Shown here: positions 28,070 through 40,354 of the stretch, piece by piece
How the letters are laid out: the number at the start of each line of letters is the position of its first letter
Position numbering within the stretch: position 1 is the stretch's first letter
NCBI GenBank assembly: GCA_035295845.1
Contig: DATGIF010000019.1
Location: 248,001-312,000 of the forward strand
Direction: 5' to 3'
Length of the DNA: 64,000 nucleotides
DNA from: Palsa-892 sp035295845
GTDB lineage: Bacteria > Pseudomonadota > Alphaproteobacteria > Rhizobiales > Xanthobacteraceae
Position numbers and translations under genes: made by a program
Notes under the pieces: model-generated
Database searches by the model: none
Told to the model about the DNA's origin: nothing
The model's input: the letters and a program-made list of their open reading frames with translations, nothing else

Positions 28070-28620
28070 TCGCTCTCGCACCGAAGGAAATCATCGACCC
28101 GCGCACCGGCAGCACGGTGGCGGAGCGCGACCCGTTTTTCTCCGGTTTGAGCAATGAGCTTGCCGACAAGGGTTTTCTCGTCACCGCCACCGACGATCTC
28201 ATCAACTGGGCGCGCACCGGCTCCTTGATGTGGATGACGTTCGGGCTCGCCTGCTGCGCCGTCGAGATGATGCAGATGTCGATGCCGCGCTATGACGTGG
28301 AGCGCTTCGGCTTTGCCCCGCGCGCCTCACCCCGGCAGTCGGACGTGATGATCGTTGCCGGCACGCTGACCAACAAAATGGCGCCGGCGCTCCGCAAGGT
28401 CTACGACCAGATGCCGGAGCCGCGCTACGTGATTTCCATGGGCTCGTGCGCGAACGGCGGCGGCTATTATCATTTCTCCTATTCGGTCGTGCGCGGCTGC
28501 GATCGCATCGTGCCGGTCGACATTTACGTGCCCGGCTGCCCGCCGACGGCGGAGGCGCTCTTGTACGGCGTGCTCCTGTTGCAGAAGAAGATCCGCCGCA
28601 CCGGCACGATCGAGCGCTGA
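28060..28620 (+). CDS. nuoB: NADH-quinone oxidoreductase subunit B
   Basis: 186 residues. Carries cluster N2, the last Fe-S centre before quinone; ligands Cys65-Cys66, Cys130 and Cys160 are all present. [15 protein letters not shown] and [14 protein letters not shown] are family signatures. ATG 28060 follows a strong GGAGGAAGGGAG site inside the end of nuoA. Confidence 0.97.
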   Translation: MGLIALAPKEIIDPRTGSTVAERDPFFSGLSNELADKGFLVTATDDLINWARTGSLMWMTFGLACCAVEMMQMSMPRYDVERFGFAPRASPRQSDVMIVAGTLTNKMAPALRKVYDQMPEPRYVISMGSCANGGGYYHFSYSVVRGCDRIVPVDIYVPGCPPTAEALLYGVLLLQKKIRRTGTIER

Positions 28621-28629
28621 AGGGCGGCT

Positions 28630-29253
28630 ATGGAAGAAAAGCTGCGCGAAATCGGCGAGCATCTGAGCCGCGCGCTTCCCAATGCGGTGAGCGGCTTCGA
28701 GATCGCGCACGGCGAGCTCACGATCCACGCCCGGCGCGAGGCGATCGAGGATGTCGCGCGCTTTCTCTGCCATGACCCGCGCTGCTGGTTCTGGAGCATC
28801 ATCGACATCTGCGGCGTCGATTGGCTGACGCGCGAGCAGCGTTTTGACGTCGTCTATCACCTGCTTTCGCCGAAACACAATTTGCGCGCGCGCGTGAAGG
28901 TTATGACCGATGAGGCGACCCCGGTGCCGTCGATCTGTTCGGTTTATACCGGCGCCAACTGGTTCGAGCGCGAGGCCTACGATCTCTACGGCATCCTGTT
29001 TTCCGGTCATCCGGAATTGCGGCGGCTACTCACGGATTACGGCTTCGACGGCCATCCGATGCGCAAGGATTTTCCGCTCACCGGCTTCGTCGAGGTGCGC
29101 TACGACGATGAACAAAAGCGCGTGGTCTACGAGCCGGTGAAGCTCACGCAGGAATTCCGCAACTTCGATTTTCAATCGCCGTGGGAAGGTACCGACTATG
29201 CGTTGCCGGGCGACGAAAAGGCGAAGGCCGGCAACGGAAAGGCCGGCGCATGA
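28630..29253 (+). CDS. nuoC: NADH-quinone oxidoreductase subunit C
   Basis: 207 residues, 30-kDa subunit of the peripheral arm. Signature [20 protein letters not shown] followed by [20 protein letters not shown]. The last 15 residues are Lys/Gly/Ala-rich ([12 protein letters not shown]). The stop overlaps the start of the thioesterase gene (ATGA). Confidence 0.97.
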   Translation: MEEKLREIGEHLSRALPNAVSGFEIAHGELTIHARREAIEDVARFLCHDPRCWFWSIIDICGVDWLTREQRFDVVYHLLSPKHNLRARVKVMTDEATPVPSICSVYTGANWFEREAYDLYGILFSGHPELRRLLTDYGFDGHPMRKDFPLTGFVEVRYDDEQKRVVYEPVKLTQEFRNFDFQSPWEGTDYALPGDEKAKAGNGKAGA

Positions 29254-29690
29254 AACCGACGCTGAAGCCGGGCGTGAAGCGCTCGCTCTCCTACAAGGTG
29301 CCGGTGGACAAGACGGTGCCGCATCTGTTTCCGGAGGCCGCTCATTTCAAGGCGATGCCGGAGGTCTTTGCGACCGGCTACATGGTTGGCCTGTTCGAAT
29401 GGGTGTGCACCGAATTGCTCGCCGAACATCTCGATCCGGGCGAAGGAAGTCTGGGTACCCATGTTGATTTCAGTCACGACGCGGCAACGCCTCCGGGCAT
29501 GACCATCACGGTGCAAGCCGAATGCATCGGGGTCGAAGGGCCCAAGGTGCGCTTTCGCGTGAGCGGCCACGATGGCATCGACAAGATCGGCGGCGGCGAG
29601 CACGAGCGTTTCGTGGTGCGCTGGGACAAGTTCAATGCGCGCGTTGCGGAAAAGGCGAAGCGCGCGAAAGCGCCGGCGGGAGCCGATTGA
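29250..29690 (+). CDS. FlK-like hotdog thioesterase embedded in the nuo operon
   Basis: 146 residues, one hotdog domain. It resembles fluoroacetyl-CoA thioesterase FlK and its family: [18 protein letters not shown], then [20 protein letters not shown]. Thr42, Glu50 and His76, the FlK catalytic triad as I recall it, occur here at the same residue numbers; Phe33 is also kept, but the position of the FlK gate residue Phe36 is Met. It probably hydrolyses a small acyl-CoA; fluoroacetate as substrate would be speculation. It is coupled to nuoC by ATGA and to nuoD by TGATG, so it is translated with complex I subunits although no structural subunit is of this type. Confidence 0.85.
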   Translation: MKPTLKPGVKRSLSYKVPVDKTVPHLFPEAAHFKAMPEVFATGYMVGLFEWVCTELLAEHLDPGEGSLGTHVDFSHDAATPPGMTITVQAECIGVEGPKVRFRVSGHDGIDKIGGGEHERFVVRWDKFNARVAEKAKRAKAPAGAD

Positions 29691-30874
29691 TGGCTGAAAA
29701 CGCGCTCCGCAATTTCCAGATCAATTTCGGGCCGCAGCATCCGGCCGCGCACGGCGTTTTGCGGCTGGTGCTCGAACTCGATGGCGAAGTGGTGGAGCGC
29801 GTCGATCCCCATATCGGCCTCCTGCATCGCGGCACCGAGAAGCTGATCGAGTACAAGACCTATTTGCAGGCGATTCCTTATTTCGACCGGCTCGATTACG
29901 TCGCGCCGATCAATCAGGAACACGCGTTTTGTCTCGCCGTCGAAAGACTGCTGGAGATCGACGTGCCGAAGCGCGGGCAGCTGATCCGCGTGCTCTATTC
30001 GGAGATCGGCCGGCTTCTTTCTCATCTCCTGAACGTCACGACGCAGGCGATGGATGTGGGCGCGCTTACGCCGCCGCTCTGGGGGTTCGAGGAGCGCGAG
30101 AAGCTGATGGTGTTCTACGAGCGCGCGTCGGGTTCGCGCATGCACGCGGCCTATTTCCGGCCCGGCGGCGTGCATCAGGATCTGCCGTCAAAGCTCATCG
30201 ATGACATTGGCGCGTTTTGCGATCCGTTCCTGAAGGTGTGCGACGACCTTGAAAGCCTCTTGAGCGACAACCGCATCTTCAAGCAGCGCAACGTGGATAT
30301 CGGCGTGATCTCGCTCGAAGACGCCTGGGCGTGGGGTTTTTCAGGCGTGATGGTGCGCGGCTCGGGCGCTGCCTGGGATTTGCGCAAGGCGCAGCCCTAT
30401 GAGTGCTACAGCGAATTCGAATTCGACATTCCGATCGGCAAGAACGGCGATTGTTACGATCGCTATCACATCCGCATGGAAGAGATGCGGCAGTCGATCC
30501 GGATCATGAAGCAATGCGTTGAGCGGCTCTCGCGCGAACAGGGGCCGGTCTCGCATCCGGACAACAAGATCGTGCCGCCGAAGCGCGCGCAGATGAAGCG
30601 CTCGATGGAAGCGCTGATCCATCACTTCAAGCTCTACACCGAGGGCTATCACGTACCGGCGGGCGAAGTGTACGCGGCGGTCGAAGCGCCGAAGGGCGAG
30701 TTCGGCGTCTATCTTGTCTCCGACGGCTCGAACAAACCCTACCGCTGCAAGATCCGGGCGCCGAGCTTCGCGCATTTGCAGGCGATGGATTTCATGTGCC
30801 GCGGCCATATGCTCGCCGACGTCTCGGCCGTGCTCGGCTCGATCGATATCGTGTTCGGGGAGGTCGACCGGTGA
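29690..30874 (+). CDS. nuoD: NADH-quinone oxidoreductase subunit D
   Basis: 394 residues, 49-kDa subunit that forms the quinone pocket with NuoB. The N-terminus has [34 protein letters not shown] follows and the chain ends [13 protein letters not shown]. The open frame begins earlier, but ATG 29690 overlaps the thioesterase stop and gives the standard N-terminus. Separate from nuoC, unlike the fused form of enterobacteria. Confidence 0.97.
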   Translation: MAENALRNFQINFGPQHPAAHGVLRLVLELDGEVVERVDPHIGLLHRGTEKLIEYKTYLQAIPYFDRLDYVAPINQEHAFCLAVERLLEIDVPKRGQLIRVLYSEIGRLLSHLLNVTTQAMDVGALTPPLWGFEEREKLMVFYERASGSRMHAAYFRPGGVHQDLPSKLIDDIGAFCDPFLKVCDDLESLLSDNRIFKQRNVDIGVISLEDAWAWGFSGVMVRGSGAAWDLRKAQPYECYSEFEFDIPIGKNGDCYDRYHIRMEEMRQSIRIMKQCVERLSREQGPVSHPDNKIVPPKRAQMKRSMEALIHHFKLYTEGYHVPAGEVYAAVEAPKGEFGVYLVSDGSNKPYRCKIRAPSFAHLQAMDFMCRGHMLADVSAVLGSIDIVFGEVDR

Positions 30875-31107
30875 TCCGATCCATCATCGCGGGAATTTTG
30901 GCAATCGGCGCGCCGCTTGCGGCACTCGCGGAAGAACAGAATGTTCAATCGCTCTTGTCCGCAGGTTTCAACCTTGTGGGGATTGTGCCATCGCCTGCCG
31001 GGCCCGGACTTTTCCTGCAAAAGGGCGACAAGCTTTTCGCCTGTTTTGTCGTGGAGACGCCGACTTCGCCGGAACTAAAAACGCGTTACTGCAAGCCTGT
31101 TCGCTGA
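30871..31107 (+). CDS. Small exported protein within the nuo operon
   Basis: 78 residues, not recognised. GTG 30871 overlaps the nuoD stop (GTGA). The first 20 residues ([19 protein letters not shown]) form a signal peptide; the mature protein is about 58 residues with two cysteines (FACFVV and RYCKPV) that could form a disulfide. It is followed after eight bases by nuoE. Tight coupling suggests a real gene; a role in complex I assembly or the periplasm is only a guess. Confidence 0.65.
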   Translation: MIRSIIAGILAIGAPLAALAEEQNVQSLLSAGFNLVGIVPSPAGPGLFLQKGDKLFACFVVETPTSPELKTRYCKPVR

Positions 31108-31115
31108 GAACCGCT

Positions 31116-31718
31116 ATGACCGTCCGCCGCCTCGCCGAAAAACAGCCGAAGGATTTCGCCTTCACGCCCGAGAACGTCGAGTGGGCGAGGCGCGAGATCG
31201 CGAAATATCCCGACGGGCGGCAGGCCTCGGCCGTGATCCCGCTCATGTGGCGCGCGCAGGAGCAGGCGGGCGGGTGGCTGCCGGAACCCGCGATCCGCTA
31301 CATCGCCGACATGCTGGGCATGGCCCACATCCGCGCGCTCGAGATCGCGACCTTCTACACGATGTTCAATCTTTCACCGGTCGGGAAATATCTCGTGCAA
31401 CTCTGCGGCACCACGCCCTGCGTGCTGCGCGGCTCCGACGAGATCCGGAAAATTTGCAAGCGGCGGATCGGCGACGAGGAAGCCATTAGCGCCGACGGAA
31501 AATTCTCCTGGCGAGAGGTCGAGTGCCTAGGCGCCTGCGTCAACGCGCCGATGGTGCAGATCAACGCCGACTACTACGAGGATTTGACGCCGGAGAATTT
31601 CGAAAGGCTCCTCGATAACCTCGCCGCGGGAAAGACCCCGAAACCTGGCCCGCAGATCGACCGGCAGTTCTCGGCGCCGGTCGGCGGGCCGACAACGCTG
31701 AAATCGGTCGGAAAATAA
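31116..31718 (+). CDS. nuoE: NADH-quinone oxidoreductase subunit E
   Basis: 200 residues, 24-kDa subunit of the NADH module. The four [2Fe-2S] N1a cysteines are in [11 protein letters not shown] and [31 protein letters not shown] is typical. The C-terminal 30 residues are a Pro-rich extension seen in alphaproteobacteria. The start at 31116 was set by family length. Confidence 0.96.
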   Translation: MTVRRLAEKQPKDFAFTPENVEWARREIAKYPDGRQASAVIPLMWRAQEQAGGWLPEPAIRYIADMLGMAHIRALEIATFYTMFNLSPVGKYLVQLCGTTPCVLRGSDEIRKICKRRIGDEEAISADGKFSWREVECLGACVNAPMVQINADYYEDLTPENFERLLDNLAAGKTPKPGPQIDRQFSAPVGGPTTLKSVGK

Positions 31719-31719
31719 C

Positions 31720-33021
<1,302 letters not shown>

Positions 33022-33026
33022 GCGCG

Positions 33027-33515
33027 ATGGCGAAACCGGTTCTGTGGTGGCAGAAGTTCGGAAACGCCGCGCAGATCGCGTCGGCGGTGGTCGCCGCTTT
33101 CGGCTTTGGCGCTGTGCTCTTCCAGATCAACGAAATTCGCAATAACAGCCGCGCTGCAAGCGCGCGCCAGACCTATCTCGGCTACCTGGATCTCGCGTTC
33201 AAGAACCCGACCTTTTCCGAGCCCGACTATGGAAAGATCAAAGCCGCGGGCAAGGAAGAGCTGATCCGCTATGAAACCTTCGTCAACTATTTTCTCTACG
33301 CTTGCGAAGAGGCGATGCTTCTTCTCGATACGCGCGGCGAGTGGCGGGAATCGTGCGAATACGATCTGAAATATCACTTGCCGTTCCTGTGCGAGAAGAA
33401 TGCGGCCGACCCGCGTTATCTTTCGACCTATAACGAGAAGACGCGGGAATTGGTCAAATCCGCGATGCAGCGCTACGGCGTCGTAGCGCCCGAGTGCAAG
33501 CTGATGAGGTCGTGA
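33027..33515 (+). CDS. Hypothetical protein with N-terminal membrane anchor, inside nuo operon
   Basis: 162 residues. A single N-terminal membrane helix (QIASAVVAAFGFGAVLFQI, about residues 16-34) is followed by a soluble helical domain (RNNSRAASARQTYLGYLDLA and YETFVNYFLYACEEAMLLLD). This architecture is common among unassigned bacterial proteins of about 160 residues. It lies five bases after nuoF and 10 bases before another small gene. No complex I subunit has this form; function unknown. Confidence 0.75.
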   Translation: MAKPVLWWQKFGNAAQIASAVVAAFGFGAVLFQINEIRNNSRAASARQTYLGYLDLAFKNPTFSEPDYGKIKAAGKEELIRYETFVNYFLYACEEAMLLLDTRGEWRESCEYDLKYHLPFLCEKNAADPRYLSTYNEKTRELVKSAMQRYGVVAPECKLMRS

Positions 33516-33525
33516 GGAGGGATAA

Positions 33526-33723
33526 ATGCACGACAATATGAGCGGCGGCGCGTTAATCATCGGGCTTATCTTTTGGTTCGTCATCCTCGGCATTCCGCTG
33601 ATGCAGATTCTGCGGCGAACCGGTTTTTCGCGCGCCTGGGTGCTGATTATGTTCGTGCCGATTGTGAACATCGTCTTCCTCTGGATCTACGCGTTCACGC
33701 GCTGGCCGGTGGAAGGCGAATAA
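33526..33723 (+). CDS. Small two-helix membrane protein inside nuo operon
   Basis: 65 residues with two hydrophobic segments, [20 protein letters not shown] and [20 protein letters not shown], separated by a basic turn (LRRTGFSRA). The second segment resembles a small family of unknown membrane proteins found beside varied operons. A GGAGGG site precedes ATG 33526. It is 19 bases before nuoG. Function unknown. Confidence 0.7.
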   Translation: MHDNMSGGALIIGLIFWFVILGIPLMQILRRTGFSRAWVLIMFVPIVNIVFLWIYAFTRWPVEGE

Positions 33724-33742
33724 GGAAAGGGTCGCGACCGCG

Positions 33743-35800
33743 ATGACCAAGCTCATCGTCGACGGCAAGGAAGTCGACGTCCCGCCGGAATACACGCTTC
33801 TTCAGGCGTGCGAAGCGGCGGGCGCAGAGATTCCGCGCTTCTGCTTCCACGAGCGCCTGTCGATCGCGGGCAATTGCCGCATGTGCCTCGTCGAGCTCAA
33901 GGGCTCGCCGAAGCCGATTGCGTCGTGCGCGTGGGGCGTGCGCGACTGCCGCCCGGGCCCAAAGGGCGAGCCGCCAGAGGTCAATACGAAAACGCCGATG
34001 GTGAGGAAGGCGCGCGAAGGCGTGATGGAGTTCCTGCTCATCAACCATCCGCTCGATTGCCCGATCTGCGATCAGGGCGGCGAATGCGACTTGCAGGACC
34101 AGGCCATGACCTATGGCGTCGATCGCTCGCGCTACGTCGAGAACAAGCGCGCGGTGGAGGACAAGTATATCGGTCCGCTCGTCAAGACGATTATGACGCG
34201 CTGCATTCACTGCACGCGCTGCATCCGGTTCGCGACCGAAGTAGCGGGTGTGTCCGAACTCGGCGCCATCGGCCGCGGCGAGGACATGGAGATCACCACC
34301 TACCTTGAACACGCGATGACCTCGGAATTGCAGAGCAACGTCGTCGACCTTTGCCCGGTCGGTGCGCTTACCTCCAAGCCCTATGCGTTCCAGGCGCGGC
34401 CGTGGGAGCTGATCAAAACCGAGTCGATCGACGTAATGGACGCGATCGGCTCGAATATCCGCGTCGATACGCGCGGCCGCGAGGTGCTGCGCATCCTTCC
34501 GCGGCTCAACGAAGACATCAACGAGGAGTGGATTTCCGACAAGACGCGGCATGTGGTCGACGGGCTGCGCACGCAGCGGCTCGATCAACCCTATATCCGC
34601 GAGCGCGGACGGCTCAGGCCCGCGACGTGGAGCGAAGCCTTCGCCGCGATCGCGAAGCGCGTGAAGTCGGCGAAGCCGAAGGAGATCGGCGCGATCGTGG
34701 GCGACCTTGCCGCGGTCGAGGAAGTTTACGCGCTTAAGGATCTGATCGGTCGGCTCGGCTCGCCGAACATCGATTGCCGCCAGGATGGCGCGGCCCTCGA
34801 CCCCGCGCTCGGACGCGCGAGCTATCTCTTCAACGCGACAATCGCAGGCCTCGATGAGGCCGACGGGATCATGATCATCGGCTCCAATCCGCGCCGCGAA
34901 GCGCCGATCCTGAACGCGCGCATTCGCAAGCGCTGGCGCGCGGGCGATTTCAAGATCGGGGTCATCGGCGAGAAGGCGGACCTTACCTATGAGTACGTCT
35001 ATCTCGGCGCCGGGCCGGAGACGCTTGCGACCTTCGTCAAGCATGAGCGGGCGAAGCTGAAGAAGCAAATCTGGCTGATCGGCGCGGGCGCGCTCGCGCG
35101 GCCGGACGGGCAGGCGGTGCTCTCGATGTTCGCGAAGTCCGTGCTTTCGGTCGGCGGCATTGCCGATGGCTGGAACGGATTTTCCGTGTTGCATACGGCC
35201 GCCTCGCGTGTCGGCGCGCTCGATGTCGGCGCGGTTCCCGGCAAAGGCGGCCTGGATGCCGCGGAAATGGTGAAGAAGAAGGCGCTCGAAGTCCTGTTCC
35301 TGCTCGGCGCCGACGAGATCGAGGTCGGGGACGGCGCTTTCGTTGTCTATATCGGCACCCATGGCGATCGCGGCGCGCATCGCGCCGACGTCATCCTGCC
35401 GGGCGCCGCCTACACCGAGAAATCCGGGACTTACGTCAACACCGAAGGCCGCCCACAGCTTGCGAACCGCGCTGCGTTCCCGCCAGGCGATGCGCGCGAG
35501 GATTGGGCGATTTTGCGCGCGCTTTCGGATGTGCTGGGCGTGAAACTCCCCTATGACTCGCTCGCCGAACTCCGCCGCGCGATGATTGCGGCGCATTCCC
35601 ATCTCGGCATGCTTGGCCAAATCGAGCGGGCGGACCCGTTGGCGATCGAAAAAGTCGCGAAGCTCGGCGGCAAGGTGGACAAAGCCGCATTCGTTTCGCC
35701 GATTCACGACTTCTATCTCACCAACGCAATCGCGCGCGCATCCGCCGTCATGGCCGAATGCTCGGCGCTCGCGGCCGGCCACCGACAGGCAGCGGAGTAG
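33743..35800 (+). CDS. nuoG: NADH-quinone oxidoreductase subunit G
   Basis: 685 residues, 75-kDa subunit. The N-terminal ferredoxin domain has [2Fe-2S] N1b ligands in [11 protein letters not shown]5 ligands are in [19 protein letters not shown]4 ligands are in [14 protein letters not shown] molybdopterin oxidoreductase-like domain without cofactor follows. The length fits the shorter alphaproteobacterial and mitochondrial type rather than the 900-residue enterobacterial type. Confidence 0.97.
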   Translation: MTKLIVDGKEVDVPPEYTLLQACEAAGAEIPRFCFHERLSIAGNCRMCLVELKGSPKPIASCAWGVRDCRPGPKGEPPEVNTKTPMVRKAREGVMEFLLINHPLDCPICDQGGECDLQDQAMTYGVDRSRYVENKRAVEDKYIGPLVKTIMTRCIHCTRCIRFATEVAGVSELGAIGRGEDMEITTYLEHAMTSELQSNVVDLCPVGALTSKPYAFQARPWELIKTESIDVMDAIGSNIRVDTRGREVLRILPRLNEDINEEWISDKTRHVVDGLRTQRLDQPYIRERGRLRPATWSEAFAAIAKRVKSAKPKEIGAIVGDLAAVEEVYALKDLIGRLGSPNIDCRQDGAALDPALGRASYLFNATIAGLDEADGIMIIGSNPRREAPILNARIRKRWRAGDFKIGVIGEKADLTYEYVYLGAGPETLATFVKHERAKLKKQIWLIGAGALARPDGQAVLSMFAKSVLSVGGIADGWNGFSVLHTAASRVGALDVGAVPGKGGLDAAEMVKKKALEVLFLLGADEIEVGDGAFVVYIGTHGDRGAHRADVILPGAAYTEKSGTYVNTEGRPQLANRAAFPPGDAREDWAILRALSDVLGVKLPYDSLAELRRAMIAAHSHLGMLGQIERADPLAIEKVAKLGGKVDKAAFVSPIHDFYLTNAIARASAVMAECSALAAGHRQAAE

Positions 35801-35802
35801 CC

Positions 35803-36834
35803 ATGAGCTTGGCGGATATGTGGAGCGGTTACATTTGGCCGGTCGGCGTGATCGTGGCGCAGAGCGTTTTTCTGCTCGTCGCGCTCCTGATCTTCATTGC
35901 CTACATTTTGTTGGCCGATCGCAAGATCTGGGCGGCGGTGCAAATGCGGCGCGGGCCGAACGTCGTCGGCCCGTGGGGGCTTTTGCAATCCTTCGCCGAT
36001 CTCCTCAAATTCGTGCTGAAGGAGCCGGTGATTCCGTCAGGCGCCAACAAAGGGGTGTTCCTGCTCGCGCCACTCGTCACCTGCGTGCTCGCGCTTTCAG
36101 CCTGGGCCGTGATTCCCTTCGATTTCGGCTGGTCGATCGCCAACATCAATGTCGGCGTGCTTTATATTTTCGCGATCTCCTCGCTCATGGTCTACGGCGT
36201 GATCATGGCCGGCTGGGCGTCGAATTCGAAATATCCGTTTCTCGCCGCCCTTCGTTCGGCGGCGCAGATGGTTTCCTACGAAGTCTCGATCGGCTTCGTG
36301 TTCATCTGCGTGCTCCTATGCGCGGGCTCGCTGAATCTGACCAAGATCGTGCAGGCGCAGGCGGGACCGCTCGGCATGTTCCAGTGGTATTGGCTGCCGC
36401 TCTTGCCGCTCTTCGTGATTTTCTTCGTCTCGGCGCTCGCCGAAACCAACCGGCCGCCGTTCGACCTCGTGGAAGCTGAATCCGAACTCGTCGCCGGTTT
36501 CATGGTCGAATATTCCTCGACGCCCTATCTTCTGTTCATGCTCGGCGAGTATGTGGCGATCATGACCATGTGCGCGATGGGCACGATTCTCTTCCTCGGC
36601 GGCTGGCTGCCGCCGTTTCCGGTGGCACCCTTCACCTGGGTGCCTGGCATCGTCTGGTTCGTACTCAAGCTTTGCTTCATGTTCTTTCTCTTCGCCATGG
36701 CCAAGGCAATGGTGCCGCGCTATCGCTACGACCAGTTGATGCGGCTCGGCTGGAAGGTGTTCCTGCCCGCCTCGCTCGCCATGGTCGTGATCGTGGCGGG
36801 CGTCTTGCAATTCTTCGGGCTCGCCCCAAGGTGA
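35803..36834 (+). CDS. nuoH: NADH-quinone oxidoreductase subunit H
   Basis: 343 residues with eight membrane helices, docking the peripheral arm to the membrane arm. Typical segments are [20 protein letters not shown] near the start and [20 protein letters not shown] in the quinone entry loop. It starts two bases after the nuoG stop. Confidence 0.97.
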   Translation: MSLADMWSGYIWPVGVIVAQSVFLLVALLIFIAYILLADRKIWAAVQMRRGPNVVGPWGLLQSFADLLKFVLKEPVIPSGANKGVFLLAPLVTCVLALSAWAVIPFDFGWSIANINVGVLYIFAISSLMVYGVIMAGWASNSKYPFLAALRSAAQMVSYEVSIGFVFICVLLCAGSLNLTKIVQAQAGPLGMFQWYWLPLLPLFVIFFVSALAETNRPPFDLVEAESELVAGFMVEYSSTPYLLFMLGEYVAIMTMCAMGTILFLGGWLPPFPVAPFTWVPGIVWFVLKLCFMFFLFAMAKAMVPRYRYDQLMRLGWKVFLPASLAMVVIVAGVLQFFGLAPR

Positions 36835-36838
36835 AGAT

Positions 36839-37327
36839 ATGAGACTGGACCTGTACGCGCGCTCGCTCTTCCTCGCCGAATTCATCGGGGGATTTTTCCT
36901 CGCGATGCGTTACTTCTTCCGCCCGAAGGCGACGCTGAATTATCCGTTCGAAAAGGGAATGCTGTCGCCGCGCTTTCGCGGCGAACATGCGCTGCGGCGC
37001 TATCCCAACGGCGAGGAACGCTGCATTGCCTGCAAGCTGTGCGAGGCGATTTGCCCGGCGCAGGCGATCACCATCGAGGCGGGGCCGCGCCGCAATGACG
37101 GCACGCGCCGCGCCACGCGCTACGACATCGACATGGTGAAATGCATCTATTGCGGCCTTTGCCAGGAGGCCTGCCCGGTCGACGCCATTGTCGAAGGACC
37201 GAACTTCGAGTTCGCGACCGAAACCCGCGAGGAACTCTACTACGACAAGGAAAAGCTCTTGGCGAATGGCGATCGTTGGGAGCGGGAGATCGCGAAGAAC
37301 ATCGCGCTCGACGCGCCGTACCGGTAA
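36839..37327 (+). CDS. nuoI: NADH-quinone oxidoreductase subunit I
   Basis: 162 residues, TYKY-type ferredoxin subunit with clusters N6a and N6b. Two complete motifs are [15 protein letters not shown] and [15 protein letters not shown]. The N-terminal amphipathic region ([20 protein letters not shown]) contacts the membrane arm. Confidence 0.97.
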   Translation: MRLDLYARSLFLAEFIGGFFLAMRYFFRPKATLNYPFEKGMLSPRFRGEHALRRYPNGEERCIACKLCEAICPAQAITIEAGPRRNDGTRRATRYDIDMVKCIYCGLCQEACPVDAIVEGPNFEFATETREELYYDKEKLLANGDRWEREIAKNIALDAPYR

Positions 37328-37332
37328 GTCCA

Positions 37333-37947
37333 ATGAACCTCTCGGCGCTTTTCTTCTACCTTTTCTCGGCGATTACGATCGCTTCCGCCTTCATGGTGAT
37401 TGCCTCGCGCAATCCCGTGCATTCGGTGTTGTTCCTCATTCTCGCCTTCGTCAATGCCGCCGGATTGTTCGTGCTCGCGGGCGCCGAGTTCCTGGCGATG
37501 ATCCTCATCGTCGTCTATGTCGGCGCGGTCGCGGTCTTGTTCCTTTTCGTCGTCATGATGCTCGACGTCGACTTCGCCGAGCTGCGCCAGGGTTTCCTGC
37601 AATATCTGCCGGTCGGCGTCATTGTCGGCTTTATTTTTCTCGCGGAATTGCTGCTTGTGGCCGGAAGCTGGGCCGTCGGCTCGAACGTTGCCGGCGCCAT
37701 TCGCTCGCCGATCCCGCCCGCCTCTGAAATCACCAACACGCAGGCGCTCGGCCGCGTGCTCTACACCACCTATGTGCACTTCTTCGAGCTCGCGGGCCTC
37801 GTGCTCTTGGTGGCGATGATCGGCGCGATCGTGCTCACGCTGGAGCACAAGACGAAAGTGAAGCGCCAGAGCATTTCCGCGCAGAATGCGCGCTCGAAGG
37901 CAAGCGCGATCGAGATCCGCAAGGTCCGGCCGGGGCAGGGGATCTAA
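37333..37947 (+). CDS. nuoJ: NADH-quinone oxidoreductase subunit J
   Basis: 204 residues, five membrane helices. It contains [20 protein letters not shown] and the pi-bulge helix [20 protein letters not shown], which takes part in coupling. The C-terminal 35 residues are basic and cytoplasmic. Confidence 0.95.
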   Translation: MNLSALFFYLFSAITIASAFMVIASRNPVHSVLFLILAFVNAAGLFVLAGAEFLAMILIVVYVGAVAVLFLFVVMMLDVDFAELRQGFLQYLPVGVIVGFIFLAELLLVAGSWAVGSNVAGAIRSPIPPASEITNTQALGRVLYTTYVHFFELAGLVLLVAMIGAIVLTLEHKTKVKRQSISAQNARSKASAIEIRKVRPGQGI

Positions 37948-37949
37948 CG

Positions 37950-38258
37950 ATGACCATTGGCCTGTCGGACTATCTCGTCGTCGGCGCGATCCTGTTCACG
38001 CTCGGCATTCTCGGCATTTTCCTCAACCGCAAGAACGTAATCGTCATTTTGATGTCGATCGAGCTGATCCTTCTTGCGGTCAACATCAACCTCGTCGCCT
38101 TCTCCGCCTTTCTCGGCGACATCGTCGGTCAGGTCTATGCGCTTCTCGTGCTCACGGTGGCCGCGGCAGAAGCGGCGATCGGGCTCGCGATTCTCGTCGT
38201 GTTCTACCGCAACCGCGGCTCGATCGCGGTCGAAGACATCAATCTGATGAAGGGCTGA
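37950..38258 (+). CDS. nuoK: NADH-quinone oxidoreductase subunit K
   Basis: 102 residues, three membrane helices. Conserved glutamates used in proton transfer lie in [20 protein letters not shown] and [20 protein letters not shown]. It starts two bases after nuoJ. Confidence 0.96.
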   Translation: MTIGLSDYLVVGAILFTLGILGIFLNRKNVIVILMSIELILLAVNINLVAFSAFLGDIVGQVYALLVLTVAAAEAAIGLAILVVFYRNRGSIAVEDINLMKG

Positions 38259-38263
38259 GCGGC

Positions 38264-40354
38264 ATGTATCAGGCGATCGTTTTTCTGCCGCTGATCGGCT
38301 GTCTGATCGCTGCCGCGATCACGCTCGTCGGCGCGCGGCAGCGCCATCCCGGCGGCTTGCCGCCGGCAGGCGCCGAGGATCACAGCGGTGACCACGGCGG
38401 GCATCATCACGCGCCGCCGGTTGCCGGCGGCGGTGTGATCCATGCCTCGCACCACGAAACCGAAAGCCGCGAGTCCGCTGCGGCAGGATCGCGGGCGGCC
38501 GAACTGATCACGACCGCGCTCCTCTTCGTTTCGGCAATCCTGTCGTGGATCGCCTTCGTCTACGTCGGCTATCTCGGCCACGATGCGCGCGTGCCGATCT
38601 ACACATGGATCGCGGCCGGCGATCTCAAGGTCGAATGGGCGCTCCGCATCGATACGCTCACGGCGGTGATGCTTGTCGTCGTGAACAGCGTCTCGGCGCT
38701 CGTTCACCTCTATTCCATCGGTTACATGCACGAGGATCCGTACCGGCCGCGGTTCTTCGCGTATCTCTCGCTCTTCACCTTCGCGATGCTGATGCTGGTG
38801 ACGGCCGATAATTTCGTGCAGATGTTTTTCGGCTGGGAAGGCGTGGGGCTCGCAAGCTATCTCCTGATCGGCTTCTGGTACCTGAAGCCGGAAGCGAACG
38901 CCGCCGCGATCAAGGCCTTTATCGTCAATCGCGTCGGCGATTTCGGATTTGCGCTTGGCATTTTCGCGGTGTTCGCCCTGACCGGTGCCGTCGGTTTCGA
39001 AACCGTGTTCGCTTCCGCAAAATCGCTCGTCGGCAAGACCATCCACATCCTCGGACACGACTATGACGCGCTGACGGTCACTTGCCTGCTCCTGTTCATG
39101 GGCGCCATGGGCAAGTCGGCGCAATTCCTGCTGCACACGTGGTTGCCCGATGCGATGGAAGGCCCGACGCCGGTCTCGGCGCTGATCCATGCCGCCACCA
39201 TGGTGACCGCTGGCGTGTTCATGGTGGCGCGGCTGTCGCCGCTCTTTGAACTCGCGCCTACGGCACTCGTCTTCGTCACTTTCATCGGCGCCACTACCGC
39301 GTTTTTTGCCGCCACCATCGGCCTCGTGCAGAACGACATTAAGCGCGTGGTCGCCTATTCGACCTGTTCGCAGCTCGGCTACATGTTCGTCGCGATGGGC
39401 GTCGGCGCGTATTCGGTTGGCATGTTCCATCTTTTCACCCATGCCGCCTTCAAGGCGCTTCTGTTCCTCGGCTCGGGCTCCGTGATCCACGCCATGCATC
39501 ACGAGCAGGACATGCGGAAGATGGGCGGCCTGAAGAGCAAAATTCCGTTTACCTACGGGATGATGGTGATCGGCACGCTCGCGCTCACCGGCTTTCCGCT
39601 CACCGCCGGCTATTTCTCCAAGGACGCGGTCATCGAGGCGGCCGGGGCCGCACATAACGTGATGGCGCAATATGCCTTCTGGCTCACGGTGATCGCGGCG
39701 GGTCTGACCTCATTCTATAGCTGGCGGCTCGTGTTCATGACTTTTCATGGGCGGACGCGCGCCGATCATCACACTTACGAACACGCGAGCGAGCCGCCGA
39801 TGGTGATGCTTGCGCCTCTCGCCGTCCTCGCGTTTGGCGCGATCGTGCTCGGTTTCGCCTTCCGCGACGTGTTCACTCACGATCATGGCGTCGAAACGTT
39901 CTTCCGCGAGTCACTCTTCTCCGCATCCGGCAATTCCATCCTCGAGGAAATGCATCATTCGCCGCCGTGGGTGTCGTTGATTCCGACTGCGATGATGGCC
40001 GCGGGCTTCTTCTTCGCCTATTGGTTCTACATCGTGGATCCGAGGGTGCCGGTCGCGCTCGCCGAGCAGAACGTGCTGCTCTACCGCTTCCTCTTGAACA
40101 AGTGGTACTTCGACGAGCTTTATGACTTCATCTTCGTACGGCCAGCGAAATGGCTTGGCCGCTTTCTGTGGAAGCAGGGCGATGGCTGGCTCATCGACGG
40201 CTTCGGACCCGACGGCGTTTCCGCGCGCGTAATCGACGTCACGCAGCGCGTCGTGCAGCTGCAAACCGGCTACCTCTATCACTATGCCTTTGTGATGCTG
40301 ATCGGCGTCGCCGCGCTAATCACCTGGTTTCTGATGCGGGGGATCGTGCCATGA
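38264..40354 (+). CDS. nuoL: NADH-quinone oxidoreductase subunit L
   Basis: 696 residues, the distal antiporter-like proton pump with the long lateral helix at its C-terminus. Typical core segments are [39 protein letters not shown] and [18 protein letters not shown]. Unusually, residues about 28-68, between the first two helices, form a Gly/Ala/His-rich loop with around ten histidines ([14 protein letters not shown] and [10 protein letters not shown]). The open frame starts earlier, but ATG 38264 follows the nuoK stop by five bases. Confidence 0.96.
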   Translation: MYQAIVFLPLIGCLIAAAITLVGARQRHPGGLPPAGAEDHSGDHGGHHHAPPVAGGGVIHASHHETESRESAAAGSRAAELITTALLFVSAILSWIAFVYVGYLGHDARVPIYTWIAAGDLKVEWALRIDTLTAVMLVVVNSVSALVHLYSIGYMHEDPYRPRFFAYLSLFTFAMLMLVTADNFVQMFFGWEGVGLASYLLIGFWYLKPEANAAAIKAFIVNRVGDFGFALGIFAVFALTGAVGFETVFASAKSLVGKTIHILGHDYDALTVTCLLLFMGAMGKSAQFLLHTWLPDAMEGPTPVSALIHAATMVTAGVFMVARLSPLFELAPTALVFVTFIGATTAFFAATIGLVQNDIKRVVAYSTCSQLGYMFVAMGVGAYSVGMFHLFTHAAFKALLFLGSGSVIHAMHHEQDMRKMGGLKSKIPFTYGMMVIGTLALTGFPLTAGYFSKDAVIEAAGAAHNVMAQYAFWLTVIAAGLTSFYSWRLVFMTFHGRTRADHHTYEHASEPPMVMLAPLAVLAFGAIVLGFAFRDVFTHDHGVETFFRESLFSASGNSILEEMHHSPPWVSLIPTAMMAAGFFFAYWFYIVDPRVPVALAEQNVLLYRFLLNKWYFDELYDFIFVRPAKWLGRFLWKQGDGWLIDGFGPDGVSARVIDVTQRVVQLQTGYLYHYAFVMLIGVAALITWFLMRGIVP

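Noticed and set aside
33695..35782. A 695-codon open frame antisense to nuoG
   Set aside because: Shadow of nuoG; composition is low-complexity and nothing is recognisable.
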